This document shows positions 54,941-63,798 of a stretch of 64,000 bases of DNA, piece after piece; the first letter of the stretch is position 1, and every line of letters starts with the position of its first letter. The notes under the pieces were generated by a model. It was not told the DNA's origin and ran no database searches. It saw only the letters and a list, made by a program, of their open reading frames with translations. Source of the DNA: Legionella sp. (GTDB lineage: Bacteria > Pseudomonadota > Gammaproteobacteria > Legionellales > Legionellaceae); the NCBI GenBank assembly GCA_031291095.1, contig JARLJR010000085.1, positions 1 through 64,000 on the forward strand, given 5' to 3'. Made by a program: the position numbers and the translations under genes.

Positions 54941-57250
54941 ATGCAAGCAGAAACGATGTTTGATGTACGTAAATTTCGAATCTACGGCAAACGCTATTTA
55001 AAGTTTGATCTAGTCGCAGGAATAGTCGTATTTCTCGTGGCAATTCCACTCTGCTTAGGGATCGCTCTCGCGTCCGGCGCACCACTATTTTCTGGAATCA
55101 TAAGTGGCGTAATTGGGGGAATCATTGTAGGTGCATTAAGTGGCTCACAAGTCAGTGTCAGTGGTCCTGCAGCCGGAATGGCCGCCGTGGTAGTCACTGC
55201 TGTTGCCCAACTAGGAGACTTTAATTCATTCCTATTCGCACTACTTCTTGCCGGGATGCTGCAAATCATTATCGGTAGCCTACGAGCAGGCTTTGTTGCA
55301 GATTATGTACCCTCTAATGTGGTTCAAGGCTTACTTTGTGCAATCGGCATTTTATTAATTATCAAGGAATTACCGCTAGCCTTTACTCACTCAAGTGATT
55401 TTAATGAGCTTAAAACCCACTTAATGGAAACTACAGATGTTATTACCTTAAGCCCCCTGCTCGCCCTCTATAATCATCTTAACAATGGGGCCATGATCAT
55501 CACGCTCTTTTCTTTAGGCATTTTAGTTTACTTTGATAAAACCAAAAATAAAGTGCTAAAAGAAATCCCCGCCCCAATTATTGTCGTAATTCTGGGTGTG
55601 CTCTTAAATGAGCTCTATATGTGGGGTGACTCCGAATTGATTCAAGATACACCTCAATTGGTTAATATCCCTCATAGTGAAAGTATCTCAGACTTTATTA
55701 GTAAACTGATACACCCTAATTGGGCAGCATGGAGTAATGTAAAAGTCTATTTTTACGGTGTTATTATCGCCATTGTAGCATCCCTTGAAACCTTACTTAA
55801 TATTAAAGCTGGGGAACGATTAGATAAACAAAAACGCCATGCCTCCCCTAACCGTGAATTAGTGGCTCAAGGCGTAGGAAACGTGACTGCTGGTTTACTC
55901 GGTGGTATCCCGATTACCTCTGTAATTGTACGAACTTCTATTAACATCCAAGCTGGTTCAAGAACTAAAATGTCCATCATTTTACATGGAGTATTTATTC
56001 TTTTTGCCGTGATGTTAATTCCGGGAACACTTAACAAAATCCCATTATCCTCATTAGCAGCTATTCTTATTTATACGGGTTATAAATTAAATAAACCTGC
56101 TATTTATCGTTCAATCTATGCTCAAGGTATCGATCGCTTTATTCCCTTTATTGTGACGGTGATTGGTATTATTGTATTTAATCTTCTGGTAGGTATTTTA
56201 ATCGGACTGGCCGTAAGTTTGTTTTTCATATTGAAATCAAATAGCCAAGCACGCATTGATATTATTAAAGAGATTTATCCTAATGGAATAACCAGCCGAC
56301 TGATACTCCCGCAGCAAGTGACGTTCTTAAACAAATCAACCTTAATTGCAGAACTTGACTCTATTCCCAATGGTTCTCAGTTGATTATCGATGCCCATTA
56401 TACCCAGTATATCGATAAAGAAATTTCTGAATTATTGAGAGAGTTTAAAGAGGAACAAGCGCCGCTGAAGCAAATATCAACAAACTTCACCGGATTCAAA
56501 GAGCATTATAAGATCCATAATTACATTAACTTTATTAATGTCACTACTTATGATGTGCAATCTCACCTGTCTCCAGCCCAAGTACTTAACATTTTAAATG
56601 AGGGAAATAGCCGCTTTCTAGCTGATGAGCGCATTCACCGATTAACTCATCTTGATGTTCAACACACAGCAAAAGAACAACATCCAATTGCTATTGTATT
56701 AGGCTGTATTGACTCACGGGTACCTGTAGAAACCATTTTTGATATGACTTTTGGTGATATTTTCTGTGTGCGTGTTGCTGGTAACGTGGTTAATGACGAT
56801 ATCCTGGCGAGTATGGAATACGCCTGTAATGTGGTTGGTGTTAAACTAATTGTTGTTTTAGGTCATACACGTTGCGGCGCGATTCAATCTGCTTGCAATG
56901 GAGTAGAGCAAGGATACATCACGCAATTATTAGCAAAAATAAAGCCCGCGATTAACGCCGAAACAAAAACAACATCAAATCGCGATGGCCAGAATATCAA
57001 TTTTGTGAAGCACGTTACCGAGCTTAATGTAGCGAATACTTTGCAAAATATTTATGAACGTAGCCCAACGCTACAAGACATGATTGAAAAAGATGATCTT
57101 GCCGTTGTTGGTGCGGTTTATAATGTTCAAAGCGGTGAAGTACACTATAGTGATTATGCAAAAGAACTTGCACAATTAGATGGTGATAAGAATGCTCATT
57201 TAGCTTCTAAAATCGCTCAAGTATTAAAAGATGCTAAGGTACAACATTAA
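54941..57250 (+). CDS. SulP anion transporter fused to beta-carbonic anhydrase
   Basis: This 769-residue protein has an N-terminal SulP transporter of about 10-12 membrane helices (about 20-430; SGPAAGMAAVVVTA, GGIPITSVIVRTSINIQAGS). A STAS-like soluble domain follows (about 445-540). The C-terminus (about 555-769) is a beta-carbonic anhydrase with zinc ligands Cys589 (GCIDSRVP), His642 and Cys645 (GHTRCGA), and the Asp591-Arg593 dyad, so it should be active. Such fusions are thought to move bicarbonate and convert it with CO2. AGGA precedes the ATG. The gene has its own upstream inverted repeat. Confidence 0.93.
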   Translation: MQAETMFDVRKFRIYGKRYLKFDLVAGIVVFLVAIPLCLGIALASGAPLFSGIISGVIGGIIVGALSGSQVSVSGPAAGMAAVVVTAVAQLGDFNSFLFALLLAGMLQIIIGSLRAGFVADYVPSNVVQGLLCAIGILLIIKELPLAFTHSSDFNELKTHLMETTDVITLSPLLALYNHLNNGAMIITLFSLGILVYFDKTKNKVLKEIPAPIIVVILGVLLNELYMWGDSELIQDTPQLVNIPHSESISDFISKLIHPNWAAWSNVKVYFYGVIIAIVASLETLLNIKAGERLDKQKRHASPNRELVAQGVGNVTAGLLGGIPITSVIVRTSINIQAGSRTKMSIILHGVFILFAVMLIPGTLNKIPLSSLAAILIYTGYKLNKPAIYRSIYAQGIDRFIPFIVTVIGIIVFNLLVGILIGLAVSLFFILKSNSQARIDIIKEIYPNGITSRLILPQQVTFLNKSTLIAELDSIPNGSQLIIDAHYTQYIDKEISELLREFKEEQAPLKQISTNFTGFKEHYKIHNYINFINVTTYDVQSHLSPAQVLNILNEGNSRFLADERIHRLTHLDVQHTAKEQHPIAIVLGCIDSRVPVETIFDMTFGDIFCVRVAGNVVNDDILASMEYACNVVGVKLIVVLGHTRCGAIQSACNGVEQGYITQLLAKIKPAINAETKTTSNRDGQNINFVKHVTELNVANTLQNIYERSPTLQDMIEKDDLAVVGAVYNVQSGEVHYSDYAKELAQLDGDKNAHLASKIAQVLKDAKVQH

Positions 57251-57258
57251 AAGGTGTG

Positions 57259-57350
57259 TACGTCATCCCGAACACAGTGAAGGAACTCCTATTGTGGTAT
57301 TGTACCACATTCAGGAGATCCTTCGTCGTAAACTCCTCAGGATGACGTAA
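57259..57350. repeat. repeat family A, copy 9 (arms swapped)
   Basis: TACGTCATCCCGAACACAGT-GAAGGAACTCC starts the element and ATTCAGGAGATCCTTCGTCG-TAAACTCCTCAGGATGACGTA ends it: the two arm types are in the opposite order to the copies at 23437 and 47145, so this copy is inverted. It lies between the convergent SulP and barrel genes. Confidence 0.78.
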
Positions 57351-57375
57351 TTTTCTTAACTCGCTGAGCTCTGTT

Positions 57376-58320
57376 TTACGAAAAATTAGCCGTCAACGAA
57401 ACCGTGGTCTGATTACTGCTATAAATACTTCCACGTTTAAAATATTGCTGTTCAACACGAAGCGAATATTGCTTATAAGATAGGTTCACTCCCCCACCAA
57501 CTTTATACCCATTCTTATCCAAATTAAGTCCAGGAACAGGTCCTACAAACTCAACCGGCACACCGCTTTGGTTATTTCGAAAGTTTGCTACCTGTAATAG
57601 GCCACCATTAACAAATGGTTGAATCATTGGCGTTGCTTGATAGCCTATCTCAGCATTTTCTAAAATAAAGGTTGCATCAGTACGAAGTCTATCAACAAAC
57701 TGAGTAGCGATGAAATTCTCAAAATCAAGATTATAAGGTCGCTGATTTACTTCCGTATGTAATACACCAACGTTGGCATTAAGACTGAAATTATTCAATT
57801 GTTTGCTGTATAAAGCCGCCCCACTGATAAACCAGTTATTGCCTCGATTACTACCAGTAGCATAATTCGTTCTCATACCTGGAAACTGTACGCTAGTCCG
57901 AAAATGACCCGTATTTTGTCCATAGCCGCCAGCGACATCAAAAAAGAAAGACGGCTTAATATGCGTGAGCACATGTCCATAAACACTATTATTTGTAATG
58001 GACTGATCAGTATTAGAAAAAGAAAACCCGGGTAACAATAACTTTGAATTCAAGCTCGTATTGATCCAATAAGCAAAAAGCCCTGCTGAAAAATACTTAT
58101 TCAACGTCACATTATTGCCGCCAATACTATAAAAATTTGCATGCCCTTTATAACGATTAAATCCGCCTGTAAGAGTAGTCGAATTAAAATTAAAATCATT
58201 ATAAGCATAAACACCGTTGACACTGTATCTGGAAACATTAGGCGCTTGTACTTGCTGTTGATTTGCAGTGGCAATAGACTGAGCCAACAACAGAGAGATA
58301 AATAACGCCTGCTTTTTCAT
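57376..58320 (-). CDS. outer-membrane autotransporter-barrel-like protein
   Basis: From the chosen ATG the protein has 314 residues: a signal peptide (about 1-20, ending TANQ), then a barrel pattern of alternating residues to the C-terminal strand ...TVSLTANFS, as in an autotransporter beta-domain of about 280 residues without a passenger. GGAG is placed five bases before this ATG. It is 64 bases downstream of the FecR-domain gene on the same strand, so they are probably co-transcribed, and both lie beside the giant inverse autotransporter. A porin or surface-exposed barrel is possible; secretion of a passenger is not, since none is fused. Confidence 0.8.
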   Translation of the reverse strand: MKKQALFISLLLAQSIATANQQQVQAPNVSRYSVNGVYAYNDFNFNSTTLTGGFNRYKGHANFYSIGGNNVTLNKYFSAGLFAYWINTSLNSKLLLPGFSFSNTDQSITNNSVYGHVLTHIKPSFFFDVAGGYGQNTGHFRTSVQFPGMRTNYATGSNRGNNWFISGAALYSKQLNNFSLNANVGVLHTEVNQRPYNLDFENFIATQFVDRLRTDATFILENAEIGYQATPMIQPFVNGGLLQVANFRNNQSGVPVEFVGPVPGLNLDKNGYKVGGGVNLSYKQYSLRVEQQYFKRGSIYSSNQTTVSLTANFS

Positions 58321-58384
58321 CATAACTCCATTCATTCGTAATTCCTGTAATACTTTACCAATTAATTTTTAAAAAATACGATAA

Positions 58385-59119
58385 CTAACAACAAGGACAA
58401 GCGCCTGAACCTACGATAGGTAGAATTGTAGTCGTCACAGTATGGGTCGCAGAATTAGTGATTGTTGCATTAACAACTTGCGTTAACGTGCTAGGGTCAA
58501 TAAAGTCTGGGCCATTTCCAGCCTGAGATGATGGGAGATCTACCCAACCATTTGCTGACCAATTAATTGGACCGTAAGTAATTTGCTTGGTGCTTGCATT
58601 ATAAATTGCACTACTTTGTTGTTGACCAGGGCCTAAGGGATAACGATTATCAACAATCACTAATCCATCGGTAACCTGAATTGCAAATTTTTTACATTTA
58701 GCGGTATTACAAAATATTGCTGCCCGATACTTAGTTCCTGCAATCGCTAAAGCTACTAAAGGGGTGCTCAAAAGAGATTTTCTTTTGACATCAGATGTTG
58801 CAGTTGACGATTCCAAACCACCTTTCGCTAAATAAGCAGAATTACCAACCGCTGCTGCTTTATGATAGGCAACTACAGAGTAATCCGAGTTAGGTTGTAA
58901 CGAGACTAAAGTTCCGTTGGAGTATTGAAGTTGAGCAAGTGCGCCATCCCTCGTACTAATCACATCCCCTTCAAAAAACTCAGCTCCGCGCGTTAATGTT
59001 CGTTGCTGATTATTTCGTTTGGCGATGACGTCTTTGCTAGTAAATAAAACCTTTCCTGCAGATTCTGAAAACGCTACAGCTTGATAGATAAATAAAAATA
59101 CAAATAACCATTTTTTCAT
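58385..59119 (-). CDS. exported FecR-domain protein
   Basis: This 244-residue protein has a signal peptide (MKKWLFVFLFIYQAVAFSES) and a FecR domain (about 25-145; RGAEFFEGDVISTRDGALAQ, then LVSLQPNSDYSV and the GTKYRA strand). Canonical FecR proteins regulate sigma factors through an inner-membrane helix; here there is no such helix and no sigma factor nearby, so the domain is more likely structural or binding. The C-terminus, after a Thr-rich VTTTILPIVG segment, ends GACPCC. Cys-containing loop FCNTAKCKK is also present. I choose the ATG at 59119, giving a normal signal peptide. It pairs with the barrel gene at 57376. Confidence 0.82.
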   Translation of the reverse strand: MKKWLFVFLFIYQAVAFSESAGKVLFTSKDVIAKRNNQQRTLTRGAEFFEGDVISTRDGALAQLQYSNGTLVSLQPNSDYSVVAYHKAAAVGNSAYLAKGGLESSTATSDVKRKSLLSTPLVALAIAGTKYRAAIFCNTAKCKKFAIQVTDGLVIVDNRYPLGPGQQQSSAIYNASTKQITYGPINWSANGWVDLPSSQAGNGPDFIDPSTLTQVVNATITNSATHTVTTTILPIVGSGACPCC

Positions 59120-59300
59120 CGGTGTATCCTTCACACATTTTTTTACAAACGCGTTATCATAGTACAGAGCGACGCGGAAGGTAAGAGAATTTATAAAAAA
59201 CATTTTTATAAAAAGCTAGTAATATCAGTGGAAATGCATTATAAAATTTGCCTCTGAATTACATGTATTAGAATTTTTTAGATTTTTACAAGGATTGTCG

Positions 59301-61628
59301 ATGCAGTACCGTAGAAGAAAAATATCTCAACCTGTACCCTCTTTAGTTTTAACCAGCATACTATTCGCCACCACAGTAACTCCAATGAATTCAGTATGGG
59401 CTTTTGGCGGCCCATGGAAACCGCGACAAACATTAAATATCCAGGGTGGTCATGGCCTTCAAGATTATTACGATGCACTTCTCCCTATTTCTGGCGATGC
59501 TGGAAGAATGTTTTATATTAATGGGGCTTTCGCAGGTACTCATCATGTAACTGGAGGCGATCTCGGACTGGGTTATCGCCAAATTATACTCAACAATGAA
59601 TATGTGATTGGTGGTTATGCCCTCATGGGACGCTATCAAACCAATTACCATAATATGTTTACTCAATTAACCTTGGGTACAGAACTCTTTGGAACAATTT
59701 GGGAAGGACGGGCTCATTTATATCAGCCCACAAGCAGAAGAAATAAATTTGTGAGCACCCGTTCAGAAGGATTTAGTTTTCAAGGAAACAAATTATTAGG
59801 TATTCAAACGACAACCTATGAGCATGCCGAAGGTGGAGCTGATGTCGAAGTTGGACGAGTAGTTCCGTGGATTCCTAAACTACGCGGTTTTGCGGGATAC
59901 TATCGGAATGGTATAGGCAATGATCGGAAGAATATTAATGGTGGTTATGGGCGTTTTGAATACCGCTATAATAACCATTTTACCTTTACTCTAAGTAATG
60001 CCTACGATAGGGAACAAGGTAATTTCTTTGCCGTTGGAGTAAGAATGAGTATCGGCAGCCCCGAAGGTACTGTGCCTTTAACTGCTGAACAACGCATGAC
60101 TGATTACTCAGTAAGACGTCGTGATGTATTTACTTACACCAGTAACTACAGCGTACCATTTACTTCTGTAGAAAACTTTTATTTTGTTGCTGGCCAGTCA
60201 ACTTCGGGTAACGGTACCTTTGAAACGCCCTATGGCACAATTCAAGAAGCAATAACCGCAGCGAATTCGGGCGGAAACACCAATAACTATGTTTATGTAT
60301 GTAATTGCAGCAACACGTCCAGCTACACTTATGATTTAGGTGGGCAATTAAACATAGGACCAAACACCAAGCTTATTGGTTCAGGTGGAAGCTTTACTTA
60401 CAATAATACAACTGTACCCTCTTTGTGCGGAAGTGCACGACCTACTTTAGTTGGTAGCCTCTATCTTCCAGGAAATAATGAATTAACTAATTTCAACATT
60501 ACTGGAACAGGAACCACTCAAAACGCCGGAGTCATCGTTTCAGGACAGAATATTACGCTCAGTAACCTTAGCATTTATAGTTATACAGGGCCTAATGGGG
60601 CTAATGGAACGAATGGGATAGACGGTGATTATGGTATTGACGGTGCTAATGGAACATCAGGAAACAATGGTACTGCTGCCTATGGTATCTTCATAAACAA
60701 CTCATCCAATGTGCTGATTAACAATGTTACTGTAAATGATATTAATGGCGGTAATGGTGGAGTTGGTGGTAATGGTGGTAATGGCGGTCCTAATAGTGGT
60801 AATGCTACTAATGGCGGATTTGGCGCTGATGGCGGTAGTGGCGGTGACGCTTGGGCTATTGCCATTAACAACAGCAGCCTAGTTACTTTAAACCAGGTTG
60901 CTATATCTAACGTACTCGGCGGCAGTGGTAATTTAGGCGGATCGGGTGGTAATGGTCTATCTACTGACGTAGCCTCAGCGGGTTATGGCGGTGGTGCAGG
61001 TAGTGGTGGAAATGGTGGAACTGCTGGTGGATTATCCCTGGATACCGGTTCTTCTATCTCCATCAACACGTTAAACATCAGCGGAGCCATTACTGGGGGT
61101 AATGCAGGAACAGGTGGCAATGGTGGTGCAGGCAGTGCAGGTTATGAACCTTTCTTCTTCTCTCCTAATAGTGGTTTTGGCGGAAATGGAGGTAATGGTG
61201 GAAATGGTGGTGATGGCGGTAGTGCTGTAGGTATTTCAATCACCGATACCTCTTCGATATCAGCTTCTGGAGTCACTTTAAGTGGTTCTTATAGTGCAGG
61301 CGCTGCGGGCAGTAGTGGTAATGGAGGTGCTGGTGGAGATGGGGGTAATGCCCGAACCTCAGGTACAGCCGGTGGAAATGGCGGTACAGGTGGTGCTGCG
61401 GGTAATGGTGGTAATGGTGGTAATGCTTACGGTATACAATCTAATAGCGGAACCATTAATGCAACCTTTGAGGAAACGCTTACAGCAACATCTGGAGCAA
61501 GCGCAGGTACGGCTGGTGCAGGAGGTACTGCAGGTACAGGTAACGGAGCGCCAAACGGACAACCAGGTGCTCCAGGAGCCGTGGGACAGAATGGAACTGA
61601 TGGTACGGCAAGTAATACCGCTCCCTAA
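59301..61628 (+). CDS. inverse autotransporter with Gly/Asn-rich beta-helix passenger
   Basis: This 775-residue protein (numbering here from a TTG two codons earlier) has a signal peptide (about 1-36) and an inverse-autotransporter-like barrel (about 45-255; GGDLGLGYRQIILNNEYV, MGRYQTNYHNMFTQLTLGTE, GTIWEGRAHLYQP). At 300-320 the beta-helix entry GTFETPYGTIQEAITAAN begins the passenger. From about 432 it is Gly/Asn-rich: five rung-like segments (starting near 461, 518, 577, 643 and 711; e.g. AYGIFINNSSNVLINNVTV) alternate with 30-45-residue loops of GGNGG type. AAGGA precedes the ATG. There is no C-terminal barrel, as expected for type Ve secretion. Resemblance to mycobacterial PGRS is compositional. 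It is divergent from the FecR/barrel pair, which it probably serves with. Confidence 0.85.
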   Translation: MQYRRRKISQPVPSLVLTSILFATTVTPMNSVWAFGGPWKPRQTLNIQGGHGLQDYYDALLPISGDAGRMFYINGAFAGTHHVTGGDLGLGYRQIILNNEYVIGGYALMGRYQTNYHNMFTQLTLGTELFGTIWEGRAHLYQPTSRRNKFVSTRSEGFSFQGNKLLGIQTTTYEHAEGGADVEVGRVVPWIPKLRGFAGYYRNGIGNDRKNINGGYGRFEYRYNNHFTFTLSNAYDREQGNFFAVGVRMSIGSPEGTVPLTAEQRMTDYSVRRRDVFTYTSNYSVPFTSVENFYFVAGQSTSGNGTFETPYGTIQEAITAANSGGNTNNYVYVCNCSNTSSYTYDLGGQLNIGPNTKLIGSGGSFTYNNTTVPSLCGSARPTLVGSLYLPGNNELTNFNITGTGTTQNAGVIVSGQNITLSNLSIYSYTGPNGANGTNGIDGDYGIDGANGTSGNNGTAAYGIFINNSSNVLINNVTVNDINGGNGGVGGNGGNGGPNSGNATNGGFGADGGSGGDAWAIAINNSSLVTLNQVAISNVLGGSGNLGGSGGNGLSTDVASAGYGGGAGSGGNGGTAGGLSLDTGSSISINTLNISGAITGGNAGTGGNGGAGSAGYEPFFFSPNSGFGGNGGNGGNGGDGGSAVGISITDTSSISASGVTLSGSYSAGAAGSSGNGGAGGDGGNARTSGTAGGNGGTGGAAGNGGNGGNAYGIQSNSGTINATFEETLTATSGASAGTAGAGGTAGTGNGAPNGQPGAPGAVGQNGTDGTASNTAP

Positions 61629-61673
61629 TATTCCGAAATGTAAGTATAAGCGTCAAGCTTGCTTATTTTTCAA

Positions 61674-61716
61674 AACACCGAAAATGATATGAGCACAAGT
61701 AATTGTTTTCGGTGTT
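61674..61716. repeat. 11-base inverted repeat after the autotransporter gene
   Basis: AACACCGAAAA (61674-61684) and TTTTCGGTGTT (61706-61716) are perfect complements around a 21-base loop, 46 bases after the stop codon. It may end the transcript, although only TACCTTTA follows instead of a T-run. Confidence 0.5.
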
Positions 61717-61866
61717 TACCTTTAGCCTGAGGTTTAGAAATAAAAGGAAAATAGATTGTGAGCTTTTCAACGCCGTTAGAAAATGACAGTTAACTTTAAT
61801 CGAAATATTGACACACTGTTTAATTATTGATTAAAATGCACTCAAGTTATTCTTTGACCTATTTGT

Positions 61867-63798
61867 ATGAAAGATGATTTAAGCCTTACCGAATTCCCTG
61901 TATTTTTTGAACATTATTATCCTGCGGATTATTTAACAAGTATTGCCCTCTTCTGTTTTTTTCTTGAAAAAAATTATGATCTTGAATTTGAAGAGCGATT
62001 CGATGCAGAACCTCAGTTACCCGAGAGCCCTCAAATTGTTTCTGAATTGTTAAGTAAGCAAGACGCGCTTACGTTATTAAGTAAGATAGAATCTTCCATA
62101 GTCGCTGCCAAATGCCGGATTGTACCCTCTCGTTATGCTCCGAATTCACATCGTGTATTAATTGACTATGATCTCATTGCTTATCATACCAATTTAAAAA
62201 CCATTCGGGAGTATATTAATTCTCGCCCATCACTAAATGAACCCCGTTATTGCATCCGCCAAGGGACCTCTTCTCAAGATAAAGCAAAAATACCAAGTTT
62301 TCGTGTTCTTCTGCTTAAGCGCCTGGAGCAAAACGGATTTCTATCTCTGTCTCCAGAGGAATATGATGATTTATTAGGTAACATTAACGAACTCAATTTC
62401 TATATACTAACAGAAACAGAGTTATTAGCCGAATTATCTGATGCTTTAAAAAAACGCAGAACAACATGGCAACACATCATACAAGAATGGCCATTTACTA
62501 TTCCAGTCCTCCTTCAATTGGCTAGAAAACAGAATGATTTACAGGAAACACTGCAAAAAGAATTAAACAACGGTACATTTGTCCAATTGGTTGCACAGTG
62601 TGATTCCGAATCAGTGTTTATCCAATTCATAAGGCAAGCATTCCATAGTATTGAATGCAGAGACCACATCCTTATTGATCTCACTGTAAACCCTTATAGA
62701 TATATCGATATGGTACAACATCAGCCACGAACCTTATTTGAGCTTATTGAGCTAGCATTAGCCAATGAGGAAATAGCAAAATTATTGCAATCGAGTGTTA
62801 TACCAACAGAAGAGCAACCCGACCCGAATTTACCACAAGACGAAGAATCGTTTAAGCTCGTACTGTATCATTTACTCACAACAAGCTTATTTAATGCGGC
62901 ATTTGGTGAGAACAATACTAATGAATGGCTAGTGCTAATACGTAATGCCCGCTTTAATCCGGTAGCGAGAAAATTCCTTGAGCATGCGCTTTGTCATCCA
63001 GTTCAACTTGCAGACACTAAATATTATGACTCCCCATACTATCAAAATGGATTATTAGCTCTACTCACTGAACCAGGCTATCATAATACTCTTCCAACTC
63101 TTTTTGAACTGGCGAAACAACATCATGAACTGCGCACTGCTATGGCGAAAGCACTTCGTGTTACTAACACGACTAAAAATGTTTTACACGAACTGAGTGT
63201 TCACACGCCCGATTATTTATCTGGTTTTTTAGCTCTGTCACAGTCTAGTCCTGTTTTGCAAGATGCCTTAGCCAATATTCTGGACAAAGAAAAAAGTTGC
63301 TATTCTATTATCCCTGCCGTTGAAGAAAAGCACGAAGAGGAGAACGAGGTACAAAGTGATGACAGCAAGAGTTGGGGTTCTTATTACTCCCGTGCTTCCC
63401 ATAACACCTATGGCGCGGTGATGGATCTAGCTAAAGGAAGAGTTTATCACTTAACCCGATCAAATGGGGAGTATGAAACGCTACCCTCTTTATCTTTGTT
63501 AGCAAAAGCAGAGCCTGATCAACTTTTTAAAATCATTAAAATGACGGATACAAGCCTCAAAATGAGGGAAGTATTTAGTGAAATTATTCCATCACCTGCC
63601 TGGAAGGAAATTACTTCCCACTTATCAGAACAAGACAAACTGGCATTATATCAACTTGCTGTACAATCATCCCAAGCGGGCTATTCCTCCTCTTTCTTTA
63701 ATAACACAGGAATTAATCCCATTTGGCACTTGATTGCAGAAACGATGAAAGAAAACAATATATTGGAAGAAAGCGCTCCCAGTTCGTCTCTCAGCTAA
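61867..63798 (+). CDS. large helical-repeat protein, effector candidate
   Basis: I do not recognise this 643-residue protein. It has no signal peptide or membrane helix. At least six degenerate units of about 24 residues with the pattern hxxLhxLAxxxxxLxxxhxxxL occur at about 210, 288, 352, 407, 449 and 537 (e.g. TLPTLFELAKQHHELRTAMA, TIPVLLQLARKQNDLQETLQ), giving a predicted alpha-helical scaffold. The protein at 36179 has the same unit. An acidic linker lies at 483-500 and the tail ends NILEESAPSSSLS, Glu and Ser-rich as in many Dot/Icm substrates. No ribosome binding site is obvious. Effector status is inference. Confidence 0.7.
   Translation: MKDDLSLTEFPVFFEHYYPADYLTSIALFCFFLEKNYDLEFEERFDAEPQLPESPQIVSELLSKQDALTLLSKIESSIVAAKCRIVPSRYAPNSHRVLIDYDLIAYHTNLKTIREYINSRPSLNEPRYCIRQGTSSQDKAKIPSFRVLLLKRLEQNGFLSLSPEEYDDLLGNINELNFYILTETELLAELSDALKKRRTTWQHIIQEWPFTIPVLLQLARKQNDLQETLQKELNNGTFVQLVAQCDSESVFIQFIRQAFHSIECRDHILIDLTVNPYRYIDMVQHQPRTLFELIELALANEEIAKLLQSSVIPTEEQPDPNLPQDEESFKLVLYHLLTTSLFNAAFGENNTNEWLVLIRNARFNPVARKFLEHALCHPVQLADTKYYDSPYYQNGLLALLTEPGYHNTLPTLFELAKQHHELRTAMAKALRVTNTTKNVLHELSVHTPDYLSGFLALSQSSPVLQDALANILDKEKSCYSIIPAVEEKHEEENEVQSDDSKSWGSYYSRASHNTYGAVMDLAKGRVYHLTRSNGEYETLPSLSLLAKAEPDQLFKIIKMTDTSLKMREVFSEIIPSPAWKEITSHLSEQDKLALYQLAVQSSQAGYSSSFFNNTGINPIWHLIAETMKENNILEESAPSSSLS

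Noticed and set aside
804-57350. CRISPR array
   Set aside because: The repeats are palindromic, widely and irregularly spaced, and not separated by uniform spacers; no cas genes are present.
58385-59119. FecR as an anti-sigma/sigma-regulating protein
   Set aside because: No transmembrane helix and no sigma-factor gene nearby.
59301-61628. Horizontal transfer of a mycobacterial PE_PGRS gene
   Set aside because: No PE domain, no high GC, and the N-terminus is an outer-membrane translocator; the similarity is only Gly/Asn composition.
61282-61692. Rightward 136-codon frame inside the autotransporter gene
   Set aside because: It is another frame through the GGTGGTAAT-type repeats; the Val/Met-rich composition is an artefact of the repeats.
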